NCBI GenBank assembly: GCA_021396245.1
Contig: WNYE01000012.1
Span: 248,001 to 312,000, forward strand
Direction: 5' to 3'
Length of the DNA stretch: 64,000 nucleotides
Origin: Sporothrix humicola
Lineage: Eukaryota > Ascomycota > Sordariomycetes > Ophiostomatales > Ophiostomataceae
Notes under the pieces: model-generated
The model's input: the letters and a program-made list of their open reading frames with translations, nothing else
Database searches by the model: none
Told to the model about the DNA's origin: nothing
Program-made: the position numbers and the translations under genes
Shown: piece by piece, positions 1-10,291 of the stretch
Layout of the letters: every line of letters starts with the position of its first letter
Numbering within the stretch: position 1 is the stretch's first letter

Positions 1-278
1 TCTGTCACAGCAACGCCGAGACAGCTCACGATCTTTTGCACTGGCGACGGGCCCTCAAGGACTGGGTCGAAGAGAAGCTCAAGGCCGACCACTTGCTGGA
101 CGGGCTGGAGGGCCGCAAGAAGAAGATGAAGACACGCAAGCGGCGGGCCTTTGCAAACAAGATTGTGGACGACTGGGAGGCTAGCGGCACGATTAACAGT
201 CTGTTCCGCGACTTTTCCAAGATGCTCGAGGGTGCCCAGGCCAAGTCGACAAAGACATTGTCGAGGTTTGGCCGGTGA
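1..278 (+). CDS. 3' end of an unidentified protein-coding gene (partial)
   Basis: One frame (codons starting at base 3) is open from the window edge to the TGA at 276-278, giving the last 91 residues of a protein whose start lies outside the window. The tail is strongly basic and probably helical: a WRRALKDW segment, then a lysine/arginine cluster (GRKKKMKTRKRRAF) that could serve as a nuclear localisation signal, then a segment ending in TKTLSRFGR. Base composition and codon use match the downstream genes. I do not recognise the family from this fragment. The opposite strand is also open but reads as a low-complexity shadow. The sequence turns AT-rich right after the stop, as expected for a 3' UTR. 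Confidence 0.6.
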   Translation, partial: CHSNAETAHDLLHWRRALKDWVEEKLKADHLLDGLEGRKKKMKTRKRRAFANKIVDDWEASGTINSLFRDFSKMLEGAQAKSTKTLSRFGR

Positions 279-2783
279 GGGCGGTGGGGCGGCCGTATGT
301 TAATTCAAAACAAGATATTAAACCAGTTCTATGAAATCATATGAGTCGTGTACACCATAATCAACGGTGTATCTACATATTGTTTACATACGACGTGCTT
401 CGTACTTCTCCTGCTTCTGTGTACCATTACGCCCTGTCTTAACTTAACGACTGCCACAATGCTCGTGGCTATGATATTCAGAACGGCCATTAAATAGAAA
501 CAATGATGCTCGTCGTTCAAACATTGCCAAGACACTTGGCACGACTGCGGCTCTGATCTTGACAAATGTTCTAGAAGGAAAGAAGGAAAGAAGGAGAAGA
601 TGAGGAGGAAAGAGAAGGAAGACGGGCCGCAGCAGATTCATCAACGGGAACACAAGTAGAAGAAGACGAAGAGTGTGGGTGGATAAGTCGGGAAGAATGG
701 TATGGACGGATGCGAGAGTTGCAGAGTTGCGCCGAGAATAGAAAAAAAAGAGGACAAAAAGAGAAAAAAAGAGAAGAAAACGCAAGGGGATTGCCGTCCA
801 GCATCAAGTTGACAACTTATCCTCCGCATGATCTACCGTGAGCAATGACCAGGCAGAAGAGAAAAGAGGCCTCTCCGATGTACTACTGTATATTTTGACG
901 AAGAAACTTGTATGGGGAAGAGGGCGTGTTTGGGAGCATGGGCAAAAGCGGATCTCGCTCTCACACAGACCAAGCGGTGCAATAGCCAAAAGCGGACAGA
1001 AGCGAGGGCGAGGTCGAGGATAAGTCGAGGATGAAGTCAGGAACGAGGATATGGGCGAGAGAAGAATGAGAAAGAGGATCAAGGTGATCTACGTGATACT
1101 TACATTCATGTCCGTCTGACGATTCGTGATACACTGGCCATGTGGGAGGAGTAAAGACGGAGAAGGAGAAGCGACGAAAAGAGACGATGAAAAAGAAAAG
1201 ATGGAGAAAATCAAAACTAGAAAATAAAATCAAATGGGGCCAGTTTCAACAGTGATGAGAATACGAGAAACGAGGACGAAGCCAAGACGAGACGACGAAC
1301 GAGGCAGTGAAATAGGAGACAAAAGAAGTTGTCAATAAAGAGTACAAAAATAACGAAAAAGAAAAGAAATCAAAATACGTCGTAGACTAAGAGAATAACA
1401 CAAAATGTGAACAATATCAAGGGTACTTACTTTGTACAGTCGACAATGTACTTGAAAAGGGAACGAAGAAAGCTGAAACTATCTCGGGAGCGGCCAGCGG
1501 AGCAGCCGTTTCAAACCTCGTGGAAGCACCCAATGTCGTCTTTTTGCTCTTGGTCGGCGTTTCTCACACCCCCTTACCCCTGTTTTCCCTTTATCCTCTT
1601 ACACGCTTTCGGTCTTCTTTTCTGGTGTGAAAATAAAAATAAATTCCCAAGTCGCTCTGGGCCGTTCAGCCTCTTATCCTGACCTCGAGTCTTTGGCTCG
1701 GCAGTCCCAGCTGGGAGAAAAGCGCACGGCTCCGTTCGCTAGTGTTTGGACGAGGTACACTCGACCAGAATTTGGTCAAAAGATAAAAGAAGAATGCCAA
1801 ATCAGGAGAGAGAGACGCACAAAAAAAAGCCACCTACATCGGCATGTCCATGGTTTGCATCATGCATCTGCTCTTGTCTGTGCAAGTAGCCGCAGCTGGG
1901 TCGAGCTGTCCTCAATTCTCTCCCTCCCAGCCTCGTGGCCAGGATCATCATTTCGAGATACTGGTTTGGGACCGGTGGGCCGGCTGTGGACCGTCTGCGT
2001 AACTTGCGCCGTATGAGATGTGAGAATGCCGCCGCCCGTTCTCCGTATCGTTCGTCGGTACCTGTACCCGTTGTTGCACATCGTATGGGGCTGAGAAGGT
2101 GGAATATCTGGGTGTCTGGGCTCTTTGATATCTGGATTTTCTCGTTTTGTCCTAACCCACTGACAAGGCTGCAGTAGACTAAGACTCCCATCCACACTGA
2201 GGATTGTTCCCCTTTCTCCTTGCTGCTGCACCGTCCTTGTACATATGCATCCCTTTTCTTTTCCTTTTCCGTTTTATTCCTGTACCCTCCTGCTCCTTGC
2301 AGAGACAAAAGGTGCAAATCCACCCAAAGCTTACCGGAAAAGACAACCGCCCGTTGGGCTGCATTTGGCAGCAGCTGGGTGGATCTGGCCTGGCCAGACT
2401 CTTGTCATCTTGTCGTCCTTTTGTCTCTCATCTCTTGCGTCTCTGTCAACGGCCGGCGGTCTAGGACGCTTTGGGATGGGGACCTCCATTCTCCTGCATA
2501 TGTTGTTATTCTTGTTGTTTGTTCACAACTTACGACGTAACGCATCCTGCCTCGCTCTTGCCCTTTCTCTGCCTTTCTGCCATTCTGCCTTCTCTCTTGT
2601 GGTGTGCTGCTCCTCCCCCTCCTGCCGCCGTGAGTGGCTGCTGTGCGGGAAGGTGGCGTATTGGATGTCTTGGTTCTGCGTGCGCGTCGCTCCTCCCAAT
2701 GCTGTCAGCCCTTTTGGCGGCAACATGCTTACGGAATAGGCAAGAGATACAAATCAACAGACGCCAGGTCGTCATGATTTTTT

Positions 2784-2804
2784 AAAAAAAAAAAAAAAAA
2801 AAAA
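2784..2804. repeat. Poly(A) homopolymer of 21 bases
   Basis: An uninterrupted run of 21 A, preceded by seven T. It lies in non-coding DNA. No target-site duplication or retroelement body is seen beside it, so it is best taken as a simple repeat, not a retroposon tail. Confidence 0.85.
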
Positions 2805-4136
2805 GAGAGACAAGGCAAGGTACGCGACGGCCTAAAATACGCAACAATCAGAGTAAAATGCAGTATTTTGTGCTCGCACGAATAGGGCATGAGCATCTGC
2901 GATCAACGAGGTGCAAAGACAGGCTTCATCAGATACAGAGATACCTTGAGATATGGCTTATTTTGCGCAGGGCCACTCAGAGGCCGTGCTTTGCTCTTGC
3001 CTCCTACGATATCGTCGCCCCTTCTTCTTTTGTACGACAAGACGTCCCTGCCAGTTATTTACCTTTTTACCTCGCCCTGTCTCGAGCCTCTCCAATGCTC
3101 TTGCTCGGGTTTGCCCCCATCGTTGTAACGCTCTTGCCATCTTCCTCGTCGTTCGCTCACTCTCTCCTCCTCCTCCTGCCCCCCTCTTGTCCCCTCCTGT
3201 CCCCACCTCCTGCCGCAGGGCACCAATGTGCTGTGGGCGCTAGGCTCTAAATATACCACCCTCCCTGGCTTGTGCTTTGCTCTGTCTGGCCACTGGTCCA
3301 GTCCCTTTTCTGTGTTGCTGCAGCTTGAGTGGGCCGCGCCTGCCAAACTCTACCCACACGGCGTGCGCCGTAATAATGTGGTGTGTGTCTGCGTGCTGTG
3401 GCCACCATCCAGAACCCAGAGCACTGAAAGAGTATGTATTCCCATCCAGGCCCAAATGCCCACGCAACCCGTTCCTGCCCTCCTTGTTGACGCTTCAAGT
3501 TAATGCCCCCGTCGTCCCGACACAAGCGCAACTGCAGCCCGTCTTTCCTTCTCTCTTGGAATCTACAAACTGTTTGTTGGAAGTCACATCAACTCACTCC
3601 TTCCTTCTCGTCTTTCGGCGTACCTTCCTTGCCTCTATTGTCGTCCTTTGTTTCTTTTTCCCTCTGATCTCTTCCGATCCCTCTCCTTTTTTTGTCCTCC
3701 GTCTCTTCATCTCTTCGCCCCCTTTCGACCACCTTTCGTCCTACACAAAGCAACGGCAGCTATCGACCACGATCTCTAGCCCCAAGCGCAGACAGCACCT
3801 GAACACAGAGCCAGTCCCAGCAAAGACCCAGTGCACGAAAGCCGCCGCTGCCTCGACCTTCAATTTGTCCTCCCAAACCGCCCATCCCCAGAAATCCTTC
3901 CCCTCGTCATTTTTTCGCTTTTCGCTGGACCTGAGCTGCCCGGCGCTTGGCTCCCTTTTTGGCCTCCCGTCCATTCCTCAGTCGCCTATTTGGCACACGC
4001 CGCTTTCTCTCCTCTCGTTTCTGCTTCCTGCATTTTTGCTTTATTTTCCCCTTTTCCATTTTGCCTCTTGTCGATTCTCTCCCCCCGACGAGCACATCAC
4101 GCATTCTCGCCTTCGATTCTCTGTCTCCGTCCCTCC

Positions 4137-4154
4137 CTCTCTCTCTCTCTCTCT
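4137..4154. repeat. (CT)9 dinucleotide repeat in STE50 upstream region
   Basis: Nine perfect CT units within a longer pyrimidine-rich tract about 560 bases before the STE50 ATG. CT-rich tracts are common in promoters and leaders of filamentous ascomycete genes. Confidence 0.8.
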
Positions 4155-4711
4155 CGTTCTCTCCTGCGCTCTTGTCGCTCCTGCCTCTCCTAGTTTCCCT
4201 CTCCCTCGCCTGTTCTCCCTTGCGACCCGAACAGCCACCGTTGCTCTAATGAGCTCCCGCCAGTAGCGCCAGCCATCTTCCAACCCAACGAAAGGAGGGG
4301 ACCAGCCCATTCTCGCACTGCGCTCTTCGCTTCCCATCTTCATCCTCGTCCGCATCCTGTCGACGAGGGGTTGAGAAGAACGGAAGCGAAGACGTTCGAC
4401 GACCAAATAGATTCGGAATCGTTTCTTTCTTTTTCTGTTTCTTTTCTTCCAGCCGACCCACGCTGCTGAGGCTCGACATCTCGAACGCACGAACCCCATT
4501 AAGCGCTCATCATTACCCTCATTAGAAACGCCTTTCCCCTCTCTCGCTCCTACTTTGCAGCTCCATCTCGCGGCTGTCCACCACCTTCCCCCTATTCTCA
4601 TTTGAGGACCTTGACGAATCGACATCGACAGTCGCTTTTGCTTTTCTTCTTTTTCCTTCTTCGTCAACTCTCTCCGCCATCTGATAAGAGGGTCGTCTCG
4701 CCGCCGCCGCC

Positions 4712-6440
4712 ATGAGCTTCCAACAGGGCACGGCGTACGCCGAATCGGATGCCGACGACGAATATGAGCGCGACATCCACGATAGCTCTCCGATTGATGC
4801 TACCGAATCCGAACTCTCTCCCACCGAAACCGACATCCCATCCGCCGAACACACGCCCACCACCTACGGCTACCACAGCAGTGCCGATCGCCTGCCCGAA
4901 ACTAACATCACCGACTGGAGCGCAGAAGAGTGCGCCGATTTTATCGCTACAATTGGCCTGCAGCAATATGCGGACGGGTTCATTGGTGCGTTTGGTCTTT
5001 TAGGGCACCGGCGGGCTCTGGAACTTGTCACCAAGATTTAGGGCCGGTGCCGGTGTCTGACACCTGTCAAACTATCAACCATCAACCATCAACGGCCGCC
5101 GTTGTCATTAGAGTGCGCTAACACCCTGGACTAGAAAACGAAATTGTCGGCGAGGCTCTTGTTGCTCTGTTGCATGACGATCTGAAGCAGATGGGCGTCA
5201 ACAGTGTTGGCCATCGTCTAACAATCCTCAAGAGCGTCTACGAGGTCAAGAAGGCACAAGAAGTTCCGATAGAGAGCGACCACTATGTTCCTCTGAGTAC
5301 GTATTCGATCCCGTGGCACTTCTCGCCTACCATTTCGATCAATGCCTTTACTAACCCGCTACTTTAATAGCTGCCGAAACCGAAGCACAATCGACAGTGG
5401 CCACATTGAAGGATATCAAGCACTTGGTGGAACAGTTGCGCTTACGAGACGAGCGCATGAGCCTATTCGAACAGGACTACCGCCGTCTAACGGAGGACTT
5501 CCGTCGTTTGCGAGAAGATGTTCTACCAGCACTTCGCCTCGTCAAGGACGCACAGCAGCCGCTACCGCACGTCAATAACAACGGAAGCAGCACCACCGCC
5601 AACAATGACCAGTCTTATCCCTTCGAAGCCATCATTTCTCCTCCCGTGACAACACCTCAGTCCGGCACGCAGTCGATCAACATCAAGCGCCAGTACTCAA
5701 CACGAAAAATGGTACCAACGGGGACGACACCAAAGACGACATCACCAACACATCTCCAGATTACACACGACCGGATGATTGCCGAACAGACCCTCGATCC
5801 TGCAAATGCCGCCGAGCGTGCCGTCCTCTCCTCACAACACCTGGCCGCAGCAAATGGCAACGGCCAGTCCGCCTCTTCACCATCATATCCTTCGCCAAAT
5901 ATACCATCACCAACATCACCGCCCGTCTCGATGAATGGAACCACTCTCGCCTCCCGCTCCTACCGCTCCGACCAACCAACACCCTCCGGCCGCTCAACCT
6001 TTGCCGAAAGCGACCATGCGTACAACTCTTCATCTCGTGATAAGCACGTCGGCGCACCACGGCGCGGACAGACGCCCGCTCCCGATACACCCGGCAGCAA
6101 TGCCTCGGTGGAAATCTTCAAGTCGTTTCGTGTCAGCATGGAGGACCCTTGCTACAAAGTCCTGCCGGCTGCCTTACGACGCTATCAGATCAACGCACCG
6201 CCCGACCAGTATGCGCTATACATTGTGTACGGTGACCAGGAACGTTGCTTAGCACTCAACGAAAAGCCCCTGATTCTCTTCAAACAGCTCGACAAGGAGG
6301 GCAAGAAGCCCATGTTCATGCTACGGAAGACGGCCAATGCACAGGTGGACGGCCCGACGGACGTACCAGGGAGTGCAGGTCTGAACGCCGCTGCCCGAGG
6401 AGCGTCAACTGGCTATGACCCGCCGGGTGGCATTATTTGA
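4712..6440 (+). CDS. STE50: STE50-type MAPK pathway adaptor (SAM and RA domains)
   Basis: Three exons: 4712-4985, 5135-5296 and 5371-6440, giving about 501 residues. The introns have GTGCGT and GTACGT donors, GCTAACA and CTAAC branch points and TAG acceptors, and phase is kept across both junctions. Residues about 66-135 form a SAM domain (ITDWSAEECADFIATIGL at its start) that in the family binds the SAM domain of the Ste11 MAPKKK. Intron 1 interrupts it. A coiled segment rich in Leu/Arg/Asp follows at about 155-190, then a long Ser/Thr/Pro-rich linker. Residues about 390-466 form a Ras-association domain (FKSFRVSMEDPCYKVLP to MFMLRKT), which in the family contacts Ras/Cdc42-type GTPases. The order SAM, linker, RA and the length fit Ste50. 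The start ATG sits in a good context (GCCGCCATGAG). Expected role: cytoplasmic adaptor for pheromone, filamentation and osmotic MAPK signalling. Confidence 0.93.
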
Positions 6441-7168
6441 GCCATGAGCCGGGTGTCAAGGGGACAGTGTGCGACATAAAAGGTGAAAGAGACGATGATA
6501 GCTGAACGTTTGAAAAGCAGCGTTCTGCTCCTCACCATGCTAAGGGAGACATCAGAGGTCACCTAACCAAATAATGTGACCACCCAGGCATGGCGATGGA
6601 TAAACGGACAGTCTGCAGTGAAGATTCAATCAGTGACAGGTCGGGGAAGGAGAGCGTGTGTTTGCGGCATCAAGCATTGAGCGTTTTGTATTTTCTTGGG
6701 TCCATTGGAGAAGAGATGAAATTAGAAGAAAAAACTGCCGCATGAGGCCAGAGCTGCGGTCAAGGTTTACTAACAGGCCTGGCCAAGTTTTTTTGGCATT
6801 GGTTTTTTGTTCTCTTTTTCCACTTGTCGTATATTTTACATCTTTTGGAAGGCAGGCGTTTTCCTTGGTATATTCTTCGCATTTATATATGTGTGTATCT
6901 GTTGCACCTCCCGTCATATATGCCCTTAATTCATCTCAGTTTGTGCACACCTTGTTTGATTTGATAAAAAGTCCTGTCATTATAAATTGTATTTCGCACT
7001 GCTATGTAGAAATGTAATATGATACGAGGCTAGTATGATGTATGAAAAAAGGCAACGAAATGCAACAAACGAATGCATATGTAAAAGCAAAACCGACCGT
7101 TCCCATGGGTATATTGTGACAGCCAGGTGCAACATACGAAACGACAAAACAAATACAGGGTTGTTCAA
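6441..7168. other. Convergent 3' UTR region between STE50 and the 7169 gene
   Basis: A 728-base AT-richer interval between two stop codons facing each other. It contains no plausible reading frame and should hold the 3' UTRs and polyadenylation sites of both genes. I see no RNA gene in it. Confidence 0.7.
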
Positions 7169-8776
7169 CTAGAAATGAACACTCCGCTTCTTCTGGATCC
7201 GGCTGCGTTCGTCTCCTGCCGTAGCTGATGATGACCTGTCCCGGTTTCCAGACGAGGAAGACGAGAAGAACCCGCTAACACTGGCCGCGGGGTTACTCAG
7301 GAATCCGCTCGTCTTTTTATGCCCGTTACTGTTACTCGAGTGGCCGCCGTTAGCAGCGCCTCCTGATCCCGGCCTATGCCACCGCGACGACGACGAGCCC
7401 GACGGCCCTGCACTTACCGGCCGAGGGGGGAGCTGTGGCTGGTGTAGATACTGTTGCTGCTGCGGGTAGTAGTAGTTGCCGTAAGATGAAGCCGGTGGGG
7501 GCGGCGGCGGTACCGGACGGCCCGAGGAGGGTGGCGGTCCAGATGATGGCAGATCCTGTCCCTCCGTACCGTACATCTTCCGTAACCGCTCGGTCTCTTT
7601 GGCGATCTCGGCATCGCGCAGCCGCTGTTCCTTCTCTTCGGCCTCGAGCATCTTCTTGATGCGCTTCTCTTCTTCACGCTCCCGTCTTGCGCGTTCCTTT
7701 TCTTCACGCTCGAGCATTGCCTGCAAGCGTTTCGTTTCTGCGTCAATAGCAGCTGCCGACGGCGTCGAGCCAGCAACAATACCGCCAACGGGTCCTCCTG
7801 GTCCGCTCTGTATCGCCGACGTCATCATGGCTGGTGCTGCGTTGTATGTCGACTGTGGGCGAGCACCAGAGCCACTAGAAGCAACATTAGCCGCAGGTAC
7901 AGGGAGGGCCGCACCAGCAGGGCGCGAGTTCTTTCGCTTGCCAGAGCCTGCTGCGCCTGCACCACCCTCCATGTTGAACGGATCGTGCCGTGGCACGAGG
8001 TACAGGTCGCGGATCACCTGTGCGCTCAGCAGCAGCACCAGGTCCAGTCCTTTGCGGTCCTGCACGTCCACACGCTGCAGGTTCGGCTCGTAGATTGTGA
8101 CGGCAGGGTCGCGGCCGTGCTTGAACAGGGCGACGGTAATGTCGGGTTCCTTGCTGCGGTGCAGCCCCACAGTCTGGCCCGTCATGTAGCACGTCATGTC
8201 CTTGTTGCCCAGGCGGCCGTCGCGCTTCCAGCGGAACGCGTTCTTTGGTGTTACGGTCACTGCGTTTTCGTTTGTCGTTGCAGCCACTGTTGTATCGGGA
8301 ATCCCCTGCTGGCGGTCGAGGCGGCTGGCACTAGGCGCGCGGAACGCCTCGATCGGCATCTCAAACTCCCACGACTCGGTGCGGTTCCAGCTGCCCGATG
8401 TCCATCGCACGGCTACCGACTGGTCTGGGTTGTAGAGTGAGACGGCAAACGAGTCTGGAATCTTGGGTGTTGGGCTGGCTCCTGCGGCTTCGGTGCCCCG
8501 CTCTCTGTGCTCGCGCAGCTCGGCCGCCGACAGCGTGGGCTGCTGCCACTCTGGGTTCACAGCCACTTCGCCGTAGACCACATCGTTGCTATTGTAGGGG
8601 TCGGTCAGGGCGGCCGCATAGATGCCGCGGCAGGCAGGTTTCGAAACAGGATCGGCAATGCGCAAGACGTATTCGGGCGCGGGGTCGGAGCCGCTGCGGG
8701 TGTAGTAGACGACGGCGCTCGAGGGGTGCTCGGGCATAGGCCGGAAGATGAACGTAGGGAGGTTTTCGTCGAGCAT
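7169..8776 (-). CDS. Unrecognised fungal protein with coiled-coil and proline-rich C-terminal half
   Basis: A single uninterrupted frame of 535 residues with an ATG at 8774-8776. The first 270 residues have normal, globular composition (FIFRPMPEHPSSAVVYY near the start, FRWKRDGRLGNKDMTCYM in the middle, VIRDLYLVPRHDPFN at the end). Next comes a basic, Ala/Gly/Ser-rich linker. Residues about 345-395 are a highly charged helix (REREEEKRIKKMLEAEEKEQ) that looks like a coiled coil. A Pro/Tyr/Gln-rich stretch and a Ser-rich tail ending in basic residues follow. There is no signal peptide or membrane segment. I do not recognise the family. The ordered N-terminal half suggests a real conserved domain, and the tail is likely disordered. 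It is transcribed toward STE50, with its own upstream region at 8777-10291. Confidence 0.8.
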   Translation of the reverse strand: MLDENLPTFIFRPMPEHPSSAVVYYTRSGSDPAPEYVLRIADPVSKPACRGIYAAALTDPYNSNDVVYGEVAVNPEWQQPTLSAAELREHRERGTEAAGASPTPKIPDSFAVSLYNPDQSVAVRWTSGSWNRTESWEFEMPIEAFRAPSASRLDRQQGIPDTTVAATTNENAVTVTPKNAFRWKRDGRLGNKDMTCYMTGQTVGLHRSKEPDITVALFKHGRDPAVTIYEPNLQRVDVQDRKGLDLVLLLSAQVIRDLYLVPRHDPFNMEGGAGAAGSGKRKNSRPAGAALPVPAANVASSGSGARPQSTYNAAPAMMTSAIQSGPGGPVGGIVAGSTPSAAAIDAETKRLQAMLEREEKERARREREEEKRIKKMLEAEEKEQRLRDAEIAKETERLRKMYGTEGQDLPSSGPPPSSGRPVPPPPPPASSYGNYYYPQQQQYLHQPQLPPRPVSAGPSGSSSSRWHRPGSGGAANGGHSSNSNGHKKTSGFLSNPAASVSGFFSSSSSGNRDRSSSATAGDERSRIQKKRSVHF

Positions 8777-10291
8777 GGTGAGTTGTGTGTCTGACTATTT
8801 TCGGTTTCTGTCGTATGTGATGTCGTCTGTAGAGTGTCGCAGAGGGAGGTTCGCTCCGCAGTGCTGGCTTGGGGCGAGGGTTTGAGACGAAACTTTCGTT
8901 TGACCTCCACCCAGGATAAGAGGCGACTCTCAGTGCGTTCTTGGCAAGTTATGAAGTTGTGACAGAGGTACGGCTCAAGTGCTGGCGAGGATTTTTGAAG
9001 ATTTGTCGAGAGACTGAAGAAAAAAGGTTGAAAGCTGTGACGAAGGTCGTTGCAGTTGGTAGCGGGGTTGCGCACTCAAACGAGGCTGAGCCCTAAACCG
9101 GTTCTGGAGTAGAGGTGGGCGACGTATGAGAAGGTGTCTCGAAGGCAAACAGTCGAAGAGAAAGTTGAGGTGTGTGTGTAAAGACGAAGAAATGAAGCTT
9201 TTCAAATGCTTTGAGAGAAGGGTGTTGAGGAAGGCAAGACGATATGTATCACGGGACGAGCCAAGGCAGGAACGACTGGTGCTCGGGTTGCGCCTTGCCG
9301 TTGAGGACTCGACCCTTTTGACTGAGACCCAGACCCAGAAAGCGGCAGGCGGCAGGCGGCGTCTTGTGCCTGGAGGCGGTGCGCCCCTAGCAGCTGGGCT
9401 GGGGCCAGTAGCGCAAGTAGCGCTGTCTTGCAGTTCCGAGGACAGTCCCCAAAACAGGGACGAAAGGGAAAGAACGGCCGCTATTGGTCCCACTCTTGGG
9501 GAGGCTGTCAAGCAAGTCCAAGTAAGGAAGGCGCCCTGACGCCGCGTCGTCGTCAACGTTTTCCCAGCTGTCGCCACTCTATTGTTCTCTTTCACCTGTT
9601 AAAAATAGACAGGAACAACAACGGCCGATCAGGCACCGACATTTCCGACCACTGACCACATCAGCGCAATTGCGTGTAGTACGAAGACAGCGTACGAGTA
9701 CAAGAGGGGGAAGCGACAAATGTAGATGTAAAACATAAAAAAGGCGACAGGCTGCCGGTGTAACTTTGACTTCTTTAAGAAGAAATTAAACATGTTCCTG
9801 TCGATCCATCGATCCTTATTGCATCGTGAATCCTCAAATAGATCAGGCAGCTTTATATTGGAAGCATCACAGCAAAAAACTTGTACTTCTCATTCGCCAA
9901 AAGTCTACAAAGTATGTACCGGGGAGCCTCCTTACAGTGCAATGCTCCGAAATCCAATGGATGAATCCCAAAAGAAAAACAAGAAAATAGAAAGATAACA
10001 CAAATTCAAAACTAAAGCCTGGCCGTCTCGACTAATGAAGAGCCAAGAAATCCAGAGGGAAACAAAGCTATGGTTTGCAATACCAAAGACCCAATATCCA
10101 ATGCACAGAAGGAGAGCCATCTGACCATTCTTCTTCCATCCTCATATCCACCATTCCCGATCTATCCTTTTCTTCTCCTTCATGCCTCCTTTCCTTTGAC
10201 ACATGCTGGTGTATAAGGTATAAAAATAAAAACCGTAGGTTTCGTATCATAACAATAGAAGAACAGTAAAAAAAAATCATACGGTGACGAG
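8777..10291. other. Upstream region of the 7169 gene and 3' region of the Na+/H+ exchanger
   Basis: A 1.5-kb intergenic stretch. The part next to 8776 should be the promoter and leader of the minus-strand gene there. The part next to 10292 is AT-rich and should be the exchanger 3' UTR. The open frames at 8975-9595 (-) and 9126-9539 (+) are low-complexity shadows with no domain. Confidence 0.6.
9483..9487 (-). promoter_or_regulatory. Candidate CCAAT box
   Basis: ATTGG on the + strand is CCAAT on the minus strand, about 710 bases upstream of the minus-strand ATG at 8776. CCAAT is the target of the fungal HAP/NF-Y complex. The motif is short and could occur by chance. Confidence 0.25.

Larger units (their letters stand above)
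279..4711. other. Gene-poor region upstream of STE50, with long pyrimidine-rich leader
   Basis: This 4.4-kb stretch holds no reading frame with the look of a protein. About 560-1400 is purine-rich on the + strand. About 1540-1680 and 2200-4250 are pyrimidine-rich on the + strand, as in leaders and promoters of + strand fungal genes. The longest frame (3277-4266, +) is a low-complexity Ser/Pro/Leu/Phe product of the CT-rich tract. The last kilobase probably includes the STE50 promoter and 5' UTR, with several upstream ATGs. Confidence 0.6.

Noticed and set aside
1802..2323. A 173-codon minus-strand frame
   Set aside because: It has random-looking composition, overlaps several other open frames of similar length and has no motif.
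2784..2804. A21 run considered as a retroposon poly(A) tail
   Set aside because: No element body, no target-site duplication and no similar copy in the window. A simple homopolymer explains it.
3277..4266. A 329-codon open frame on the + strand upstream of STE50
   Set aside because: The product is a Ser/Pro/Leu/Phe-rich translation of a CT-rich tract with no ordered domain, and the same DNA is open in other frames. It fits a leader or promoter, not a gene.
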